A stretch of 64,000 nucleotides of DNA, taken from positions 1 to 64,000 of the forward strand of contig NZ_JBANCG010000003.1 in assembly GCF_037026715.1 (NCBI RefSeq). Reading direction: 5' to 3'. Position 1 is the stretch's first letter; each line of letters begins with the position of its first letter. The notes below the pieces were generated by a model that worked only from the letters and a program-made list of their open reading frames with translations, was not told the DNA's origin and did no database searches. Shown here piece after piece: positions 50,766 through 60,002 of this stretch. The DNA is from Breoghania sp037026715 (GTDB lineage: Bacteria; Pseudomonadota; Alphaproteobacteria; Rhizobiales; Stappiaceae). Position numbers and translations under genes: made by a program.

Positions 50766-52613
50766 ATGACCCGCGTCGCGCTATACGCCCGCTATTCCTC
50801 GGACAATCAGAGCGTTTCCTCCATCGAGGATCAGTTCCGCATTTGCCGGGAGCAGGCGGCGCGGGAGAAGTGGAAAGTGGTAGGGGCCTACAAGGACGCC
50901 GCCATTTCGGGCGCGAGCGTCACTCTGCGGCCGGGCATTCAGGCGCTCTTGCAGGACGCGCAGGCGGGCAAGTTCGAAGCCGTGCTGGCGGAGGCGCTGG
51001 ACCGCATCAGCCGCGACCAGGCCGATGTCGCCATTCTCTACAAGCATTTCAAGTTTGCCGGAGTGACTCTCGTCACGCTTGCCGAGGGCGAGATCTCCGA
51101 GCTGCATGTCGGTCTCAAGGGCACCATGAACGCCCTGTTCCTGAAAGACCTCGCCGCCAAGACCCATCGCGGCCTGCGCGGTCGCGTCGAGAAGGGAAAG
51201 GCGGGCGGCGGCCTCTGCTACGGCTATGACGTCGTGAAGCGGCTCAACGGCGACGGCGAGCAGGTGCGCGGCGAACGGAAGATCAACGAGGCCGAGGCCG
51301 AGATCGTCCGCCGCATCTTTCGCGAATTCGCCGCCGGCAAGAGCCCCAAGGCTATCGCCGCCGATCTCAACCGCGATGGCATTCCCGGCCCAAACGGCAA
51401 GGCCTGGGGTGACACCACCATTCGCGGCCATGTCTGCCGGGGCACCGGCATCGTCAACAACGAGCTCTATGCCGGTGTGCTGGTCTGGAACCGGCTGCGT
51501 TACATCAAGAACCCGGCGACGGGAAAGCGCGTTTCGCGCGTCAATCCGGAGTCCGAATGGATCAGGACCGAGGTGCCGGACCTGCGCATCGTGGACGAAG
51601 ATCTATGGCAGGCGGCGCGGCAGAGGCAGGAGGAAATCGCCAAGCAGTTCGAGAATGTCACCAAAGGCGTGCGCGCCTACCGTGCGAAACACGTCAACGA
51701 GCTGCGCCGTCCGGCCTTTCTGTTCTCGGGCCTGCTCAAATGCGGCTGCTGCGGCGGCAATTACGGCATCATCACCCGTGACCGCTATGGCTGTCTCAAT
51801 CGTTATCGGCGGGGTACCTGCGACAACGGGCATACCATCCGTCGCGATGACATCGAGCAGCGCATTCTCTCCGGCCTAACTGAACGGCTGGTTTCGGCCG
51901 AGCGGGTCGCCAAGGCCGTGCGCGCCTATGCTGAAGCGCTCAACAGTCAGAACCGTGAACGCCGGGCGCAGGCGGAGCTTGACCGCAAGGCGCTGGAGAA
52001 GATTGAACGCGGCATCGTCGGCATCATGGCAGCGATCGAGGACGGCATGTATCAGCCGGCCATGAAGGATCGGATGGAAGAGCTGGAACGCCAGAAGGCG
52101 GATGTCCTGGCGCGCACAGAACAGGCGCCCGAGGATGTCCCGGACATTCACCCCAACATCGCCGAAATCTACAAGGCCAAGGTGACACAGTTGAGCGAGG
52201 CTCTGGCCGATCCCGAACTGCGCGATCAGGCCGCCGAGGCGTTCCGCGCGCTGGTCGACGAAGTGATGCTTGAGCCCGGCGACAAGCGCGGCGAGGTCAA
52301 CGCCACCTTACGCGGTGAGGTGATGAACATCCTTGACATCGCTTCCGGGCGTAAAACCCGAAACAGATCCCAAGTTATAACAAAAGACGTTGCGTGCCCC
52401 CGCAACCAAATTATAAAAAAAGCCCCCAAGCAGAAATGCATGGGGGCTTCTTGCGTTAAACAATCCAGAAAAAAACCAAAATGTCCGCCTAGGCAGAGCC
52501 AGCTTCCTCCGCCGCGAGCCGAAGAAGCACATTGGCCCCCGCGGCCGCATGCTCAGGCGTGCACCATTCCTTCTCGCTGTGCGAGATCCCGTCCCGGCAC
52601 GGCACAAAGATAA
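50766..52613 (+). CDS. Large serine recombinase (ICE integrase), C-terminus set by integration state
   Basis: The N-terminal resolvase domain carries the nucleophile Ser11 (VALYARYSSDNQS), then a Recombinase domain (NRDGIPGPNGKAWGDTTIRG), a zinc ribbon (LLKCGCCGGNYG to GTCDNGHTI) and a coiled coil (ERRAQAELDRKALEKIERGI). The family-like part ends at about DIASGRKTRN. The frame then crosses the att core at 52,374 and runs to 52,613 through chromosome, antisense to the M20 hydrolase. In the circular form it would end VITP-stop. ATG 50,766 follows GAAAGGAAAG. 615 aa as written; about 539 aa in the circle. Confidence 0.88.
   Translation: MTRVALYARYSSDNQSVSSIEDQFRICREQAAREKWKVVGAYKDAAISGASVTLRPGIQALLQDAQAGKFEAVLAEALDRISRDQADVAILYKHFKFAGVTLVTLAEGEISELHVGLKGTMNALFLKDLAAKTHRGLRGRVEKGKAGGGLCYGYDVVKRLNGDGEQVRGERKINEAEAEIVRRIFREFAAGKSPKAIAADLNRDGIPGPNGKAWGDTTIRGHVCRGTGIVNNELYAGVLVWNRLRYIKNPATGKRVSRVNPESEWIRTEVPDLRIVDEDLWQAARQRQEEIAKQFENVTKGVRAYRAKHVNELRRPAFLFSGLLKCGCCGGNYGIITRDRYGCLNRYRRGTCDNGHTIRRDDIEQRILSGLTERLVSAERVAKAVRAYAEALNSQNRERRAQAELDRKALEKIERGIVGIMAAIEDGMYQPAMKDRMEELERQKADVLARTEQAPEDVPDIHPNIAEIYKAKVTQLSEALADPELRDQAAEAFRALVDEVMLEPGDKRGEVNATLRGEVMNILDIASGRKTRNRSQVITKDVACPRNQIIKKAPKQKCMGASCVKQSRKKPKCPPRQSQLPPPRAEEAHWPPRPHAQACTIPSRCARSRPGTAQR
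52374..52382. other. Putative attR core (GTTATAACA)
   Basis: Direct repeat of 6-14. It lies inside the 3' part of the recombinase frame and 38 bp from the terminator of the chromosomal cluster, so insertion did not break a chromosomal gene. See the attL entry for the reconstructed palindromic empty site. Confidence 0.6.
52410..52449 (-). terminator. Rho-independent terminator of the chromosomal catabolic cluster
   Basis: On the minus strand a 9-bp stem (AAGCCCCCA at 52,441-52,449 read in reverse, TGGGGGCTT at 52,420-52,428) is followed by a run of seven T. It lies 40 bp after the stop of the M20 hydrolase gene. Strong and canonical. Confidence 0.85.
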
Positions 52614-53727
52614 GCGCTGTAGGGCAAAGGCTGTGAAGGGAAAGCGCGTCGTGGGCGGTGAGCGTCGGCAATTCGCGGGCTCCGAGACCGAGTTCGTCGG
52701 CAATCGCCAGCACCTTCTGTCGCAGCGCGGGCGAAAATTCAAAGGCCTCGCGAAAATGGCGATGCTCAAGCTGCACCGTGAGGCCCGTTTCCGTCGCTAT
52801 CTTTGAGGCCGCCTCCTCAATGCGTGTCATGATCCGTCGCCGCCCCTCTTCTTCCATGTGCACCACAGCATAGGCAAGTTCGGTGCGGTGCGGGATGTTC
52901 ACCCGATTGTTTGGCCAATTGCTGATGGTGGAGGCGCTGACCATGCCGCCGGGCTCTTCCGCAGCACCGATCTCATCTATGGCGAGGATCAGCTTCGCAG
53001 CTCCGGCGAGCGCGTTGCGCCGCGCGGTCATCGGTGTCGTCTGTGTATGTCCGTTTTCACCTTTCACGGTTACATAGCCCGAACACATGAAAGAGGTGCG
53101 GCTGACGGCGGCGATCTGTTCGCCGGCGCGCTCCAGTTCCGGCCCTTGCTCAATATGGAGTTCCAGATACCTATGGACGGCCCTGCCGCCGGCCGCTACG
53201 GGCCCCGCCTGGCCCGTGCGGACAAGTTCCTGCGCGAGCACGGTGCCAGCTGGATCCGTGCGCGAGAGCGCTTCTTCGATGGGGAGTGTTCCGGCGAAAA
53301 CGGCCGAACCCATGACGCCGGGCTGGAAACGGGCCCCTTCCTCGTTGGTCCAGTCAACGATCTCGATCGGATGGCGCGTGGCGATGCCGCCGGCGTTGAG
53401 GGCTCGCACGACCGCCAGCCCCGCCAACACGCCCAGAACACCGTCGAACTTCCCGCCCGGCATCTGCGTGTCGAGATGGCTGCCGATCATGACCGGAGCC
53501 AGTGTCGGATCGGTACCCTCGCGCCGGGCGAAAATGTTCCCGATGGCATCGGTTGTCACCGAGAGACCCGCCTCCTTGGCCCAAAAGCGGAAGAGCGCGC
53601 GCGCCTCGCGGTCCGCGTCGCCAAGCGCCGGACGGCAGGAGCCTCCGCCGTCGGTCCCGCCGATCGCCCCTATGGTCATCAGGTCCGACCACAGGCGTTC
53701 GGCATCGATATCGGGAAGGGGCGTCAT
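52489..53727 (-). CDS. M20-family Zn-dependent hydrolase (N-carbamoyl-amino-acid hydrolase/hydantoinase type)
   Basis: A 412-aa amidohydrolase of the allantoate amidohydrolase/L-carbamoylase group. Metal ligands are visible: His84 and Asp86 in GSHLDT, Asp95 in GGKFDGVLG, Glu129/130 in DWTNEEGARF; later HIEQGPEL and HSEKEWCTPEH are family signatures. It would cleave an N-carbamoyl or ureido group from an amino acid. Start 53,727 has GGAGGA upstream; the frame stays open further but over the GntR gene. Last gene of the chromosomal cluster. Confidence 0.88.
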   Translation of the reverse strand: MTPLPDIDAERLWSDLMTIGAIGGTDGGGSCRPALGDADREARALFRFWAKEAGLSVTTDAIGNIFARREGTDPTLAPVMIGSHLDTQMPGGKFDGVLGVLAGLAVVRALNAGGIATRHPIEIVDWTNEEGARFQPGVMGSAVFAGTLPIEEALSRTDPAGTVLAQELVRTGQAGPVAAGGRAVHRYLELHIEQGPELERAGEQIAAVSRTSFMCSGYVTVKGENGHTQTTPMTARRNALAGAAKLILAIDEIGAAEEPGGMVSASTISNWPNNRVNIPHRTELAYAVVHMEEEGRRRIMTRIEEAASKIATETGLTVQLEHRHFREAFEFSPALRQKVLAIADELGLGARELPTLTAHDALSLHSLCPTALIFVPCRDGISHSEKEWCTPEHAAAGANVLLRLAAEEAGSA

Positions 53728-53825
53728 GCTGGGATCCTCCAGGCAGGTCCGGACCGTTGGTCTAAGACGGGGCGGTGGGGACAGGATGGACAGGGCAAAA
53801 GGCGGGTGTGCGCAATGGCGCGCGA

Positions 53826-54581
53826 TCACGGGAGCGGAATGAGCAGGCCTTCCAGATCGAGGTCGTCTTCCTGAAGCAGGACTTCCGGCGCGCTGGATTT
53901 CATGAAGTCGATGACGTGGGAAATGTCGTCCAGGTGCTTGCGCAGCAAAGCGTGCGCCCGGTCGCCGTCGTTGGATTTCAAAGCGTCGTAAAGGGCCCTG
54001 TGTTCCACCTCGATCTCCTGCGTCAGGCCGGTCTTGTCGAAGGCGCGGTAGCGCACGCGATCCAGTTGGCCGGTGGCGTTGTGAACGATCTGCCAGATGT
54101 CGGGAAAGCCCGCGACACGGCACATCAGCCGATGGAAATCGGTGTCGACCTGCAGCGCGCGGTCGTAGTCGCCGCGCCGGTTGGCATCCGCTTGCAGATA
54201 GAGCAGCAGCTCGAAATCCCGGTCGTAGTCCGGCGTATAGGCACGTGCGGCCAGCCGCACGATTCGGAACTCGATGCTGGATCGCACGAGGTGGCCCTGC
54301 AGCACGCCGCGCAACGATATCTTGCTCACGTAAGTGCCGCCGCCGGGGACGACGGTGAGCAGTCCCTCCTGGGCCAGCCGCAGCACCGCCTCTCTCAGCG
54401 GGGTGCGCGAGATGTCGAGTTGCGCACAGAGTTCCTTCTCCGCAAGAGTGGAGTCCGGCGGGAGTTTCATGGTGATCACGGCCTCGCGCAGGAAGTCGTA
54501 GGCGAGTTCGGCCTTCGGCTTGCCGCGTGCGGCGGTTGCGAACGTCCCCGTCATGTGTGGGTTCAGCGCTCCTTTCAGCAT
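53826..54581 (-). CDS. GntR-family regulator with FCD domain
   Basis: A 251-aa regulator. The winged helix (LPPDSTLAEKELCAQLDISR then TPLREAVLRLAQEGLL, about 40-75) is followed by a C-terminal FCD effector domain (DTDFHRLMCRVAGFPDIWQI, EVEHRALYDALKSNDGDRAH). Such proteins control catabolic operons in response to a carboxylate metabolite. It lies within the cluster, 8 bp after the aminotransferase/phospholyase gene stop, and probably regulates it. ATG 54,581. Confidence 0.88.
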   Translation of the reverse strand: MLKGALNPHMTGTFATAARGKPKAELAYDFLREAVITMKLPPDSTLAEKELCAQLDISRTPLREAVLRLAQEGLLTVVPGGGTYVSKISLRGVLQGHLVRSSIEFRIVRLAARAYTPDYDRDFELLLYLQADANRRGDYDRALQVDTDFHRLMCRVAGFPDIWQIVHNATGQLDRVRYRAFDKTGLTQEIEVEHRALYDALKSNDGDRAHALLRKHLDDISHVIDFMKSSAPEVLLQEDDLDLEGLLIPLP

Positions 54582-54588
54582 GGGCTCC

Positions 54589-55935
54589 TCACGGCAGATC
54601 CGACAGGACGGCGCCTAGAACATCCAGGAAATGGTCCGCATTCTCACGGGAGAACGGCAGCGGCGGGCGGATCTTGAGGATGTTGCCGGCCGGTCCGGAG
54701 GCGCTGATCAGAACCCCGCGTCGTCGCATCTCGTTGACGACATCGGAGGCGAGTGCACCGTCGGGCTCCCTGGTCGTCCGGTCCTTGACGAAATCCAGCG
54801 CGACGAAAAGCCCGCGGCCGCGCACGTCACCGATGCGCTCGTCGTTCTTCTGCAGAGCCCGCATTCCGGCAAGCATCGCCTCGCCCGACCGCTTCGCGTT
54901 GTCGATCAACTGCTCGTCCTCGATCACGGACAGCACCGCCGAGGCAGCTGCGATCGAAACGTGGTTCGCTCCGAACGTATTAAAATACCGGATCTTGCGG
55001 CCAAAATCCTCCTGGATGTCCGGCTTCATCACCGCTGCCGCGATGGGCATGCCGTTGCCCATCGGTTTGCCCATGACGGCGATGTCGGGAACGATGCCAT
55101 GGCGCATGAAACCCCACATGCCGTCGCCGAGCCGTCCGAATCCGGGCTGCACCTCGTCGGCGATATAGAGTGCGCCGGCCGCACGCACGGCCGCTCGCGT
55201 CTCTTTCAGAAAGCCGGCCGGATCGCTGAAGATGCCGTCGGTGGAGAAGATGCTGTCGGCGATGAAGGCAGCCGGTTTGATGCCGCGCCGGGTGAGGAAC
55301 GCGATTGCCGCGCGCACGTCGCGTGCCATCGCCGCGCCGATATCCGGCTCGCTCGAACGATAGCTGTCCGGGGCGGGTACGGTCACCACGTGCTGGCCGA
55401 GCGGCATGTTCTCACCGAGGGAAGGCGAGATCTCCGCGGCCGCGCGCGTCACGCCGTGATAGGCGTTCTCGGTGACGATGATGCCGGTGCCGCCGGTGGC
55501 AAAGCAGGCGATGCGCAGCGCCAGATCGACCGCTTCGCTGCCCGTGCAGGTGTACATGACGCGCGAAAGCTCGGCCGGGAACGTTGCGAGCAGCCGCTCC
55601 GAATAGTCCAGCAGCGCCGCGTCGAGATAGCGCGTGTGCGTGTTGAGCACGGTCGCCTGGCGGGCGATCGCCTCCGTCACACGCGGATTGCAATGGCCGA
55701 CGCTGGGCACGTTGTTGTAGGCGTCCAGATAGGCCTTGCCGTCATGGTCGTAGAGCCACACGCCTTCGCCGCGCACTAGATGGAGGGGCTCCTTATAGAA
55801 AAGCCGATAGGACGGGCCGAGCAGCGCCTGGCGCCGTTCGACAAGGGCGCGTTCATGCTCGGGAAGGCTGGCAGCCGTCGCGGCGTCGAAACCGTTGATC
55901 ATGGCCGATTGAGACTTGGTCATCATGGAGCTCAT
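54589..55935 (-). CDS. Class III aminotransferase-like PLP enzyme, probably a phospholyase
   Basis: A 448-aa fold type I PLP enzyme. Asp260 (IADEVQPGFGR) and the PLP lysine Lys290 in VMGKPMGNGMP are clear. The GKPxGNG motif and a kinase partner gene recall ethanolamine-phosphate and 5-phosphohydroxylysine phospholyases, which eliminate phosphate and ammonia rather than transaminate. Start 55,935 overlaps the kinase stop (ATGA), showing tight coupling; ATG 55,926 is an alternative. Function as phospholyase is inference. Confidence 0.8.
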   Translation of the reverse strand: MSSMMTKSQSAMINGFDAATAASLPEHERALVERRQALLGPSYRLFYKEPLHLVRGEGVWLYDHDGKAYLDAYNNVPSVGHCNPRVTEAIARQATVLNTHTRYLDAALLDYSERLLATFPAELSRVMYTCTGSEAVDLALRIACFATGGTGIIVTENAYHGVTRAAAEISPSLGENMPLGQHVVTVPAPDSYRSSEPDIGAAMARDVRAAIAFLTRRGIKPAAFIADSIFSTDGIFSDPAGFLKETRAAVRAAGALYIADEVQPGFGRLGDGMWGFMRHGIVPDIAVMGKPMGNGMPIAAAVMKPDIQEDFGRKIRYFNTFGANHVSIAAASAVLSVIEDEQLIDNAKRSGEAMLAGMRALQKNDERIGDVRGRGLFVALDFVKDRTTREPDGALASDVVNEMRRRGVLISASGPAGNILKIRPPLPFSRENADHFLDVLGAVLSDLP

Positions 55936-56999
55936 TCGAATATGGCGGCGCAGCGTGCGGTGAAGGCGGCTTGACCGAAATCGCGCATGCGGTTCAGGCT
56001 TCGGCGCACCAGACCGTGCTTGCGCAGAAGCCGCTCGGCCTGATCGGGGAAGAGGCTTGCCCGCCACGACGGGATGGCAAGCCGCATCACCAGTCGCGCC
56101 AGCATGCAGGGATAGAGGCTCTCGATCTCGGGCCGCGTCAGGGATGCGACGCCGGCGTACCCGTCGAACATATCGAACACCGCATCCACCGGCTCGCTCT
56201 CGTTATCGAGAATGTAGGTGGCGGCAACCGCCACGTCGAAGGCGCGCGGCGCGTGCACCATGTCGCCGAAATCGATGATTCCGCTCACCCGGTTCATGTC
56301 GGCGGGATCGATCAGGATGTTTTCGGAATTGAAGTCGTTGTGGATCACCTGTGCCGGCAACAGGGAAAGGCGCGGCAGGACCTGTTCTTCGAAAAGGTCC
56401 AAACAGTCTGCCAGCAGGGCCCGCTCGTCGCCGTCATCGAAACAGCCAAAGACCGCCCGCAATTCCGGCGAGTGGGTCATGTCCCATGTGATCTTGTGAG
56501 CGCTTGAGGGATGCTCGAAACTCGCCAGTGCCTGCTGCATCCGCGCAATCATGAGGCCGATATTGCGCCGCTGGGCTGCGGAGTGCCGGGCGGTGCTCAG
56601 TGCCTGGCCGGCCAGGAACGTCACCACCCGCACGGCCCGCGTGCCGCCATCGGGGGCGGGAATGCGGATATCGGGCGCGCCGTTCAGCGCAGGCACGATG
56701 CGCTGGACCGGAATGCCGGGATCGACCCGGGCCACGTGCAGCAGCGCTTGCGAATGCATGCTGGTCGTCGCGGGCAGTTCGCCCGGGTTCAGCACCTTCA
56801 CCAGCACGGTCCGACCATCTTCGAGCGTTAGACGGTGGTTGGAGTCCTTTTCGCCCCACAGCCATTCCGCCTTGCCATGCAGCCCGAAATGCTCGCGGGC
56901 GAGTTCCTCGATCCCGGCGTCTGAGAGGACCGGCGAGGCTGTCTGCAATTCGGCTCCGAGGCCGGCGGAGGGAGAGGAAGGACTAATGCTTGCATCCAT
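55932..56999 (-). CDS. APH-type kinase, hydroxylysine-kinase-like
   Basis: A 355-aa aminoglycoside-phosphotransferase-fold kinase: catalytic loop VIHNDFNSENILI (HxDxxxxN) and IIDFGDMVHAPRAFD. The pairing with a phospholyase-like PLP enzyme matches the animal hydroxylysine kinase (HYKK/AGPHD1) and phosphohydroxylysine phospholyase pair, so the substrate may be hydroxylysine or a similar amino alcohol. It is not expected to give aminoglycoside resistance. ATG 56,999. Confidence 0.78.
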   Translation of the reverse strand: MDASISPSSPSAGLGAELQTASPVLSDAGIEELAREHFGLHGKAEWLWGEKDSNHRLTLEDGRTVLVKVLNPGELPATTSMHSQALLHVARVDPGIPVQRIVPALNGAPDIRIPAPDGGTRAVRVVTFLAGQALSTARHSAAQRRNIGLMIARMQQALASFEHPSSAHKITWDMTHSPELRAVFGCFDDGDERALLADCLDLFEEQVLPRLSLLPAQVIHNDFNSENILIDPADMNRVSGIIDFGDMVHAPRAFDVAVAATYILDNESEPVDAVFDMFDGYAGVASLTRPEIESLYPCMLARLVMRLAIPSWRASLFPDQAERLLRKHGLVRRSLNRMRDFGQAAFTARCAAIFE

Positions 57000-57146
57000 T
57001 GCGTTGAGAGCCTTGGCCCGTCGTCTTGGGTGTGGATTTCCGGGCCGGAGGCGGCTGCCGCCATCCTCCGGCCATCGAGGTTAAGTGTTCCGCTTTCAGG
57101 TGCGCAGCTTTACAGCCTGGCGCATCGTGCCGGAATACGATGCGCT

Positions 57147-58583
57147 CTACATTTCGCGCGGTTCGCCGATCCGGGGCTCCGGATGGGTCGCCTGATAGGC
57201 CGCGGCCATGGACAACAGTCGGGCGTCATGAAAACTCGGTCCGACGAACTGCAACCCGATGGGCAATCCATCCGCGTCGAAGCCGCAAGGCACCGTCGTG
57301 GCGGGCTGGCCGGTCAGGTTGAAGGGGTAGGTGAAGGGCGACCAGTCGGACCAGTCTCGCCCCTCGCCCCCGCCGGGAAAGTCCACGCCCGCCTCGAAGG
57401 CGGTCAGCGGCATGGTGGGCAAAACCAGAGCGTCGTAGCGCTGGAAGAACAGCTCCATGTGCACCGTCAGTTCGGCGCGCGCCTGACGCGCTGCGAGGTA
57501 GTCGAGCGCCGAATAGCTCGCCCCTTCCGCGCAGATCTTCAGAAGGCCGGGATCCATTTTCGCCTTCTGCTCATCGCTCGGATTGAACGCGGCAAGGGCC
57601 TTGGCCTGGGCGGCGTACCAGAGTGTCAGCAGCGTTTCCTGCGGGCAGGCAAAGCCCGGATCGACCTCTTCGATGGTGGCGCCCATGTCCGCCAGCCGCT
57701 TCACGGCGCGATCCACGGCTCTTGCGACCTCAGCGTCGACCTCGGCGTAGCCGAGCGTCCGGCTATAGGCGAGCTTCATGCCCTTCACGCCCGCACCTTC
57801 GCGGACCACCTTGCGCCAGTCCGGCACGGGGGAGGGGCAGTGGCCGTAGAGCGCGCGTGGCGACCAGCCGGTGGTGGCGTTGAGGAAGAGGGCTGCATCC
57901 TCCACCGTGCGCGTCAGAGGTCCGCGGTGCGCGAGTTCGAACAATGCGGAAGGCGCGTCGGCGGGGATCCAGCCGAAGGTCGGCTTGATGCCGAAGACGC
58001 CGCAGAATGCGGCCGGGATGCGGATCGAGCCGGCACCGTCGGAACCCTCGTGCAGCACACCCATGTTGAGCGCGGCGGCGACCGCCGCCCCACCCGAAGA
58101 GCCGCCGGATGCGCGGCCCGTGTGCCAGGGGTTGAGCGTGTTGCCGGTGGCGGGCCCGTGGGTCAGGCCCTTCCAGCCGAATTCCGGCGAGGTGGTGGTG
58201 CCGAGGATGGTCGCTCCTGCCGCCCGCAACCGTTCGACGATCTCGATCTCGCGGGTTGAAGGCTCCGTGCCGCCCAGGATGGAGCCGCGCCGCCAGGGAA
58301 TGCCCTTGACGGCGGTCAGCTCCTTGATGGTGGTCGGCGCACCGTCGATCGGGCTCAGCGGTTCGCCCTTGCGCCAGCGCTCTTCAGAGGCCTTGGCCTC
58401 CGCGAGTGCCGCATCCGCCACCACATAGGCGAAGGCGTTGACGCTCGGGTTGAAGCGCTCGATGCGGTCGAGCGCAGTCCGGGTCGCCTCCACGGGGGAA
58501 GCCTCGCCGGAGGCAAAAAGCTCGGAAAGCTCGGCCGCCGACATCTCGCCGAGGTCGGTCTTGGTTCGTGTTGCAACACTCAT
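57147..58583 (-). CDS. Amidase-signature family hydrolase
   Basis: A 478-aa amidase with the Ser-cisSer-Lys triad: Lys87 in PTTIKELTAVKG, the cis-Ser in ASGGSSGGAAVAAAL (about 162-163) and the nucleophile Ser186 in GSDGAGSIRIPA. It would hydrolyse an amide to a carboxylate and ammonia. Start 58,583 follows GAGGAGACAG; the open frame above it is not family-like. 19 bp after the aminotransferase stop, in the same cluster. Confidence 0.88.
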   Translation of the reverse strand: MSVATRTKTDLGEMSAAELSELFASGEASPVEATRTALDRIERFNPSVNAFAYVVADAALAEAKASEERWRKGEPLSPIDGAPTTIKELTAVKGIPWRRGSILGGTEPSTREIEIVERLRAAGATILGTTTSPEFGWKGLTHGPATGNTLNPWHTGRASGGSSGGAAVAAALNMGVLHEGSDGAGSIRIPAAFCGVFGIKPTFGWIPADAPSALFELAHRGPLTRTVEDAALFLNATTGWSPRALYGHCPSPVPDWRKVVREGAGVKGMKLAYSRTLGYAEVDAEVARAVDRAVKRLADMGATIEEVDPGFACPQETLLTLWYAAQAKALAAFNPSDEQKAKMDPGLLKICAEGASYSALDYLAARQARAELTVHMELFFQRYDALVLPTMPLTAFEAGVDFPGGGEGRDWSDWSPFTYPFNLTGQPATTVPCGFDADGLPIGLQFVGPSFHDARLLSMAAAYQATHPEPRIGEPREM

Positions 58584-58602
58584 GTTAGCTGTCTCCTCAC
58601 CT

Positions 58603-59949
58603 TCAGTTCGCCGTGAGGTTGTCGAGTGCGCGGCCAACGGCTGCGAACATTTCGTCGATCTGTTCGCCGGTGATGATGAGCGGCGGGCAGAAGCAGATGG
58701 CTTCACCGATATTGCGGGTGATGACGCCTTCCGCCTCGCAGGCGAGCTGGAGAGCGGCGGCGGCGTCGCCGGGCTTGCCGTTGGCCAGCGGCTTCATTTC
58801 CAGCGCGCCGATCAGGCCGATGCCGCGCGAGGAATGCGCGAGCGGATGCTCGGCGAGTTTCGCAAGGCCGGAGAGGAACTTCTCTTCCAGCGCGGCGGCG
58901 TTGGCGACGAGCCCGCGCTCGATGATGATCTTGACATTGGCAAGGCCGACGGCCGTGGCGACCGGGTGGCCCGACGCGGTGAAGCCGTGGCCGAAGGAGC
59001 CGATGCGCTCCGATTCATCGGCGATCGGCTGGTAGAACTTGTCGTTCATCAGGATCGCGGAAAGCGGCAGGTAGGAAGAGGAAATCTGCTTGGAGAGGAC
59101 CAGCACGTCCGGTTCGATGTTGAGGCGCTCGCAGGCGAACATGGTGCCGATACGTCCGAAGCCGCAGATCACCTCGTCGGCGACCAGCAGGATGTCGTTT
59201 TTCTTCAGGATCTTCTGTACGCCTTCCCAGTAGCCGGCGGGCGGAACCAGCACGCCGCCCGCGCCCATCACCGGCTCGCCCCAGAAGGCGGCGATGGTGT
59301 CGGCGCCCTCGCGCTCGATCAGATCCTCCAGATCCTTGAGCAGGCGGGCGGTGAACTGTTCCTCCGTCTCGCCGTCCTTGCCGTAATGGACATAGGAGGG
59401 GCAGGAGGTGTGGATCATGCGGTCGAGCGGCAGGTCGAAGCTTTCATGGTTGCGGGTGATGCCGGTGATCGAGCCCGCGGCAATCGTCACGCCATGATAG
59501 CCCTTCTCGCGACCGATGATCTTCTTCTTGTCCTTCTTGCCCAGCGCGTTCGAGCGATACCACACCATCTTGCAGGCAAGATCGTTGGCCTCCGACCCGG
59601 AGGAGGTGAAGTGCACCTTCGACATCGGCACCGGAGCCAGCTTGATCAGCAGTTCGGCCAGATCCACGGAGGGGCCGTGGGTCTTGTAGGCGAAGGTGTG
59701 GTAATAGGGCAGCTTCTCCATCTGCTGCTTGGCCACCTCGGCAAGGCTTTTCTCGCCGAAGCCGAGGGCAACCGACCACAGACCCGCCAGCGCCTCGATG
59801 TAGCGTTTGCCATTGTTGTCGGTGACGTAGATGCCTTCGCCGGATTCGATCACAAGACCGCCCTCGCGCTCGTATTTGCGCAGGTTCACGTTCTGGTGCA
59901 TCTGGTAGGCGACGTCGCGGGCTTCCACAGAGTTCGGCATGACGGTCAT
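58603..59949 (-). CDS. Class III aminotransferase (omega-amino acid or polyamine type)
   Basis: A 448-aa PLP-dependent aminotransferase: TSSGSEANDLACKMVWY, LVADEVICGFGRIG (Asp binding the pyridine nitrogen) and the PLP lysine in VLSKQISSSYLPLSA; the C-terminal region has GFTASGHPVATAVGLANV. It most resembles omega-amino acid:pyruvate or putrescine-type aminotransferases. It follows the ABC ATPase gene in the same direction and is probably co-transcribed with the transporter. Confidence 0.88.
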   Translation of the reverse strand: MTVMPNSVEARDVAYQMHQNVNLRKYEREGGLVIESGEGIYVTDNNGKRYIEALAGLWSVALGFGEKSLAEVAKQQMEKLPYYHTFAYKTHGPSVDLAELLIKLAPVPMSKVHFTSSGSEANDLACKMVWYRSNALGKKDKKKIIGREKGYHGVTIAAGSITGITRNHESFDLPLDRMIHTSCPSYVHYGKDGETEEQFTARLLKDLEDLIEREGADTIAAFWGEPVMGAGGVLVPPAGYWEGVQKILKKNDILLVADEVICGFGRIGTMFACERLNIEPDVLVLSKQISSSYLPLSAILMNDKFYQPIADESERIGSFGHGFTASGHPVATAVGLANVKIIIERGLVANAAALEEKFLSGLAKLAEHPLAHSSRGIGLIGALEMKPLANGKPGDAAAALQLACEAEGVITRNIGEAICFCPPLIITGEQIDEMFAAVGRALDNLTAN

Positions 59950-60002
59950 GAATTTCTCTCCGCTTATTGGTTCGGCCTTGCGGCCGCAGACTTGTGTCAG
60001 GT

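Larger units (their letters stand above)
6..52382. mobile_element. Integrative and conjugative element (ICE), serine-recombinase type
   Basis: I see a complete mating-pair-formation set (trbBCDEJLFGI), a coupling protein, a relaxase, TraF and transglycosylase genes and a large serine recombinase at the right end. The boundaries come from a 9-bp direct repeat at 6-14 and 52,374-52,382. Joining the ends closes the recombinase reading frame and places a terminator behind it, which is internal support for the limits. Cargo includes MATE and RND efflux genes on the left and at least three defence-like modules. The boundary call is inference; the ICE identity itself is well supported. Confidence 0.8.

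Noticed and set aside
53728..54123. Longer start for the M20 hydrolase.
   Set aside because: The added residues lie opposite and within the GntR gene region, while 53,727 has a good ribosome binding site and family-like start.
55932..56999. Aminoglycoside resistance gene.
   Set aside because: It has the APH fold, but its coupling to a phospholyase-like enzyme in a chromosomal catabolic cluster points to metabolism.
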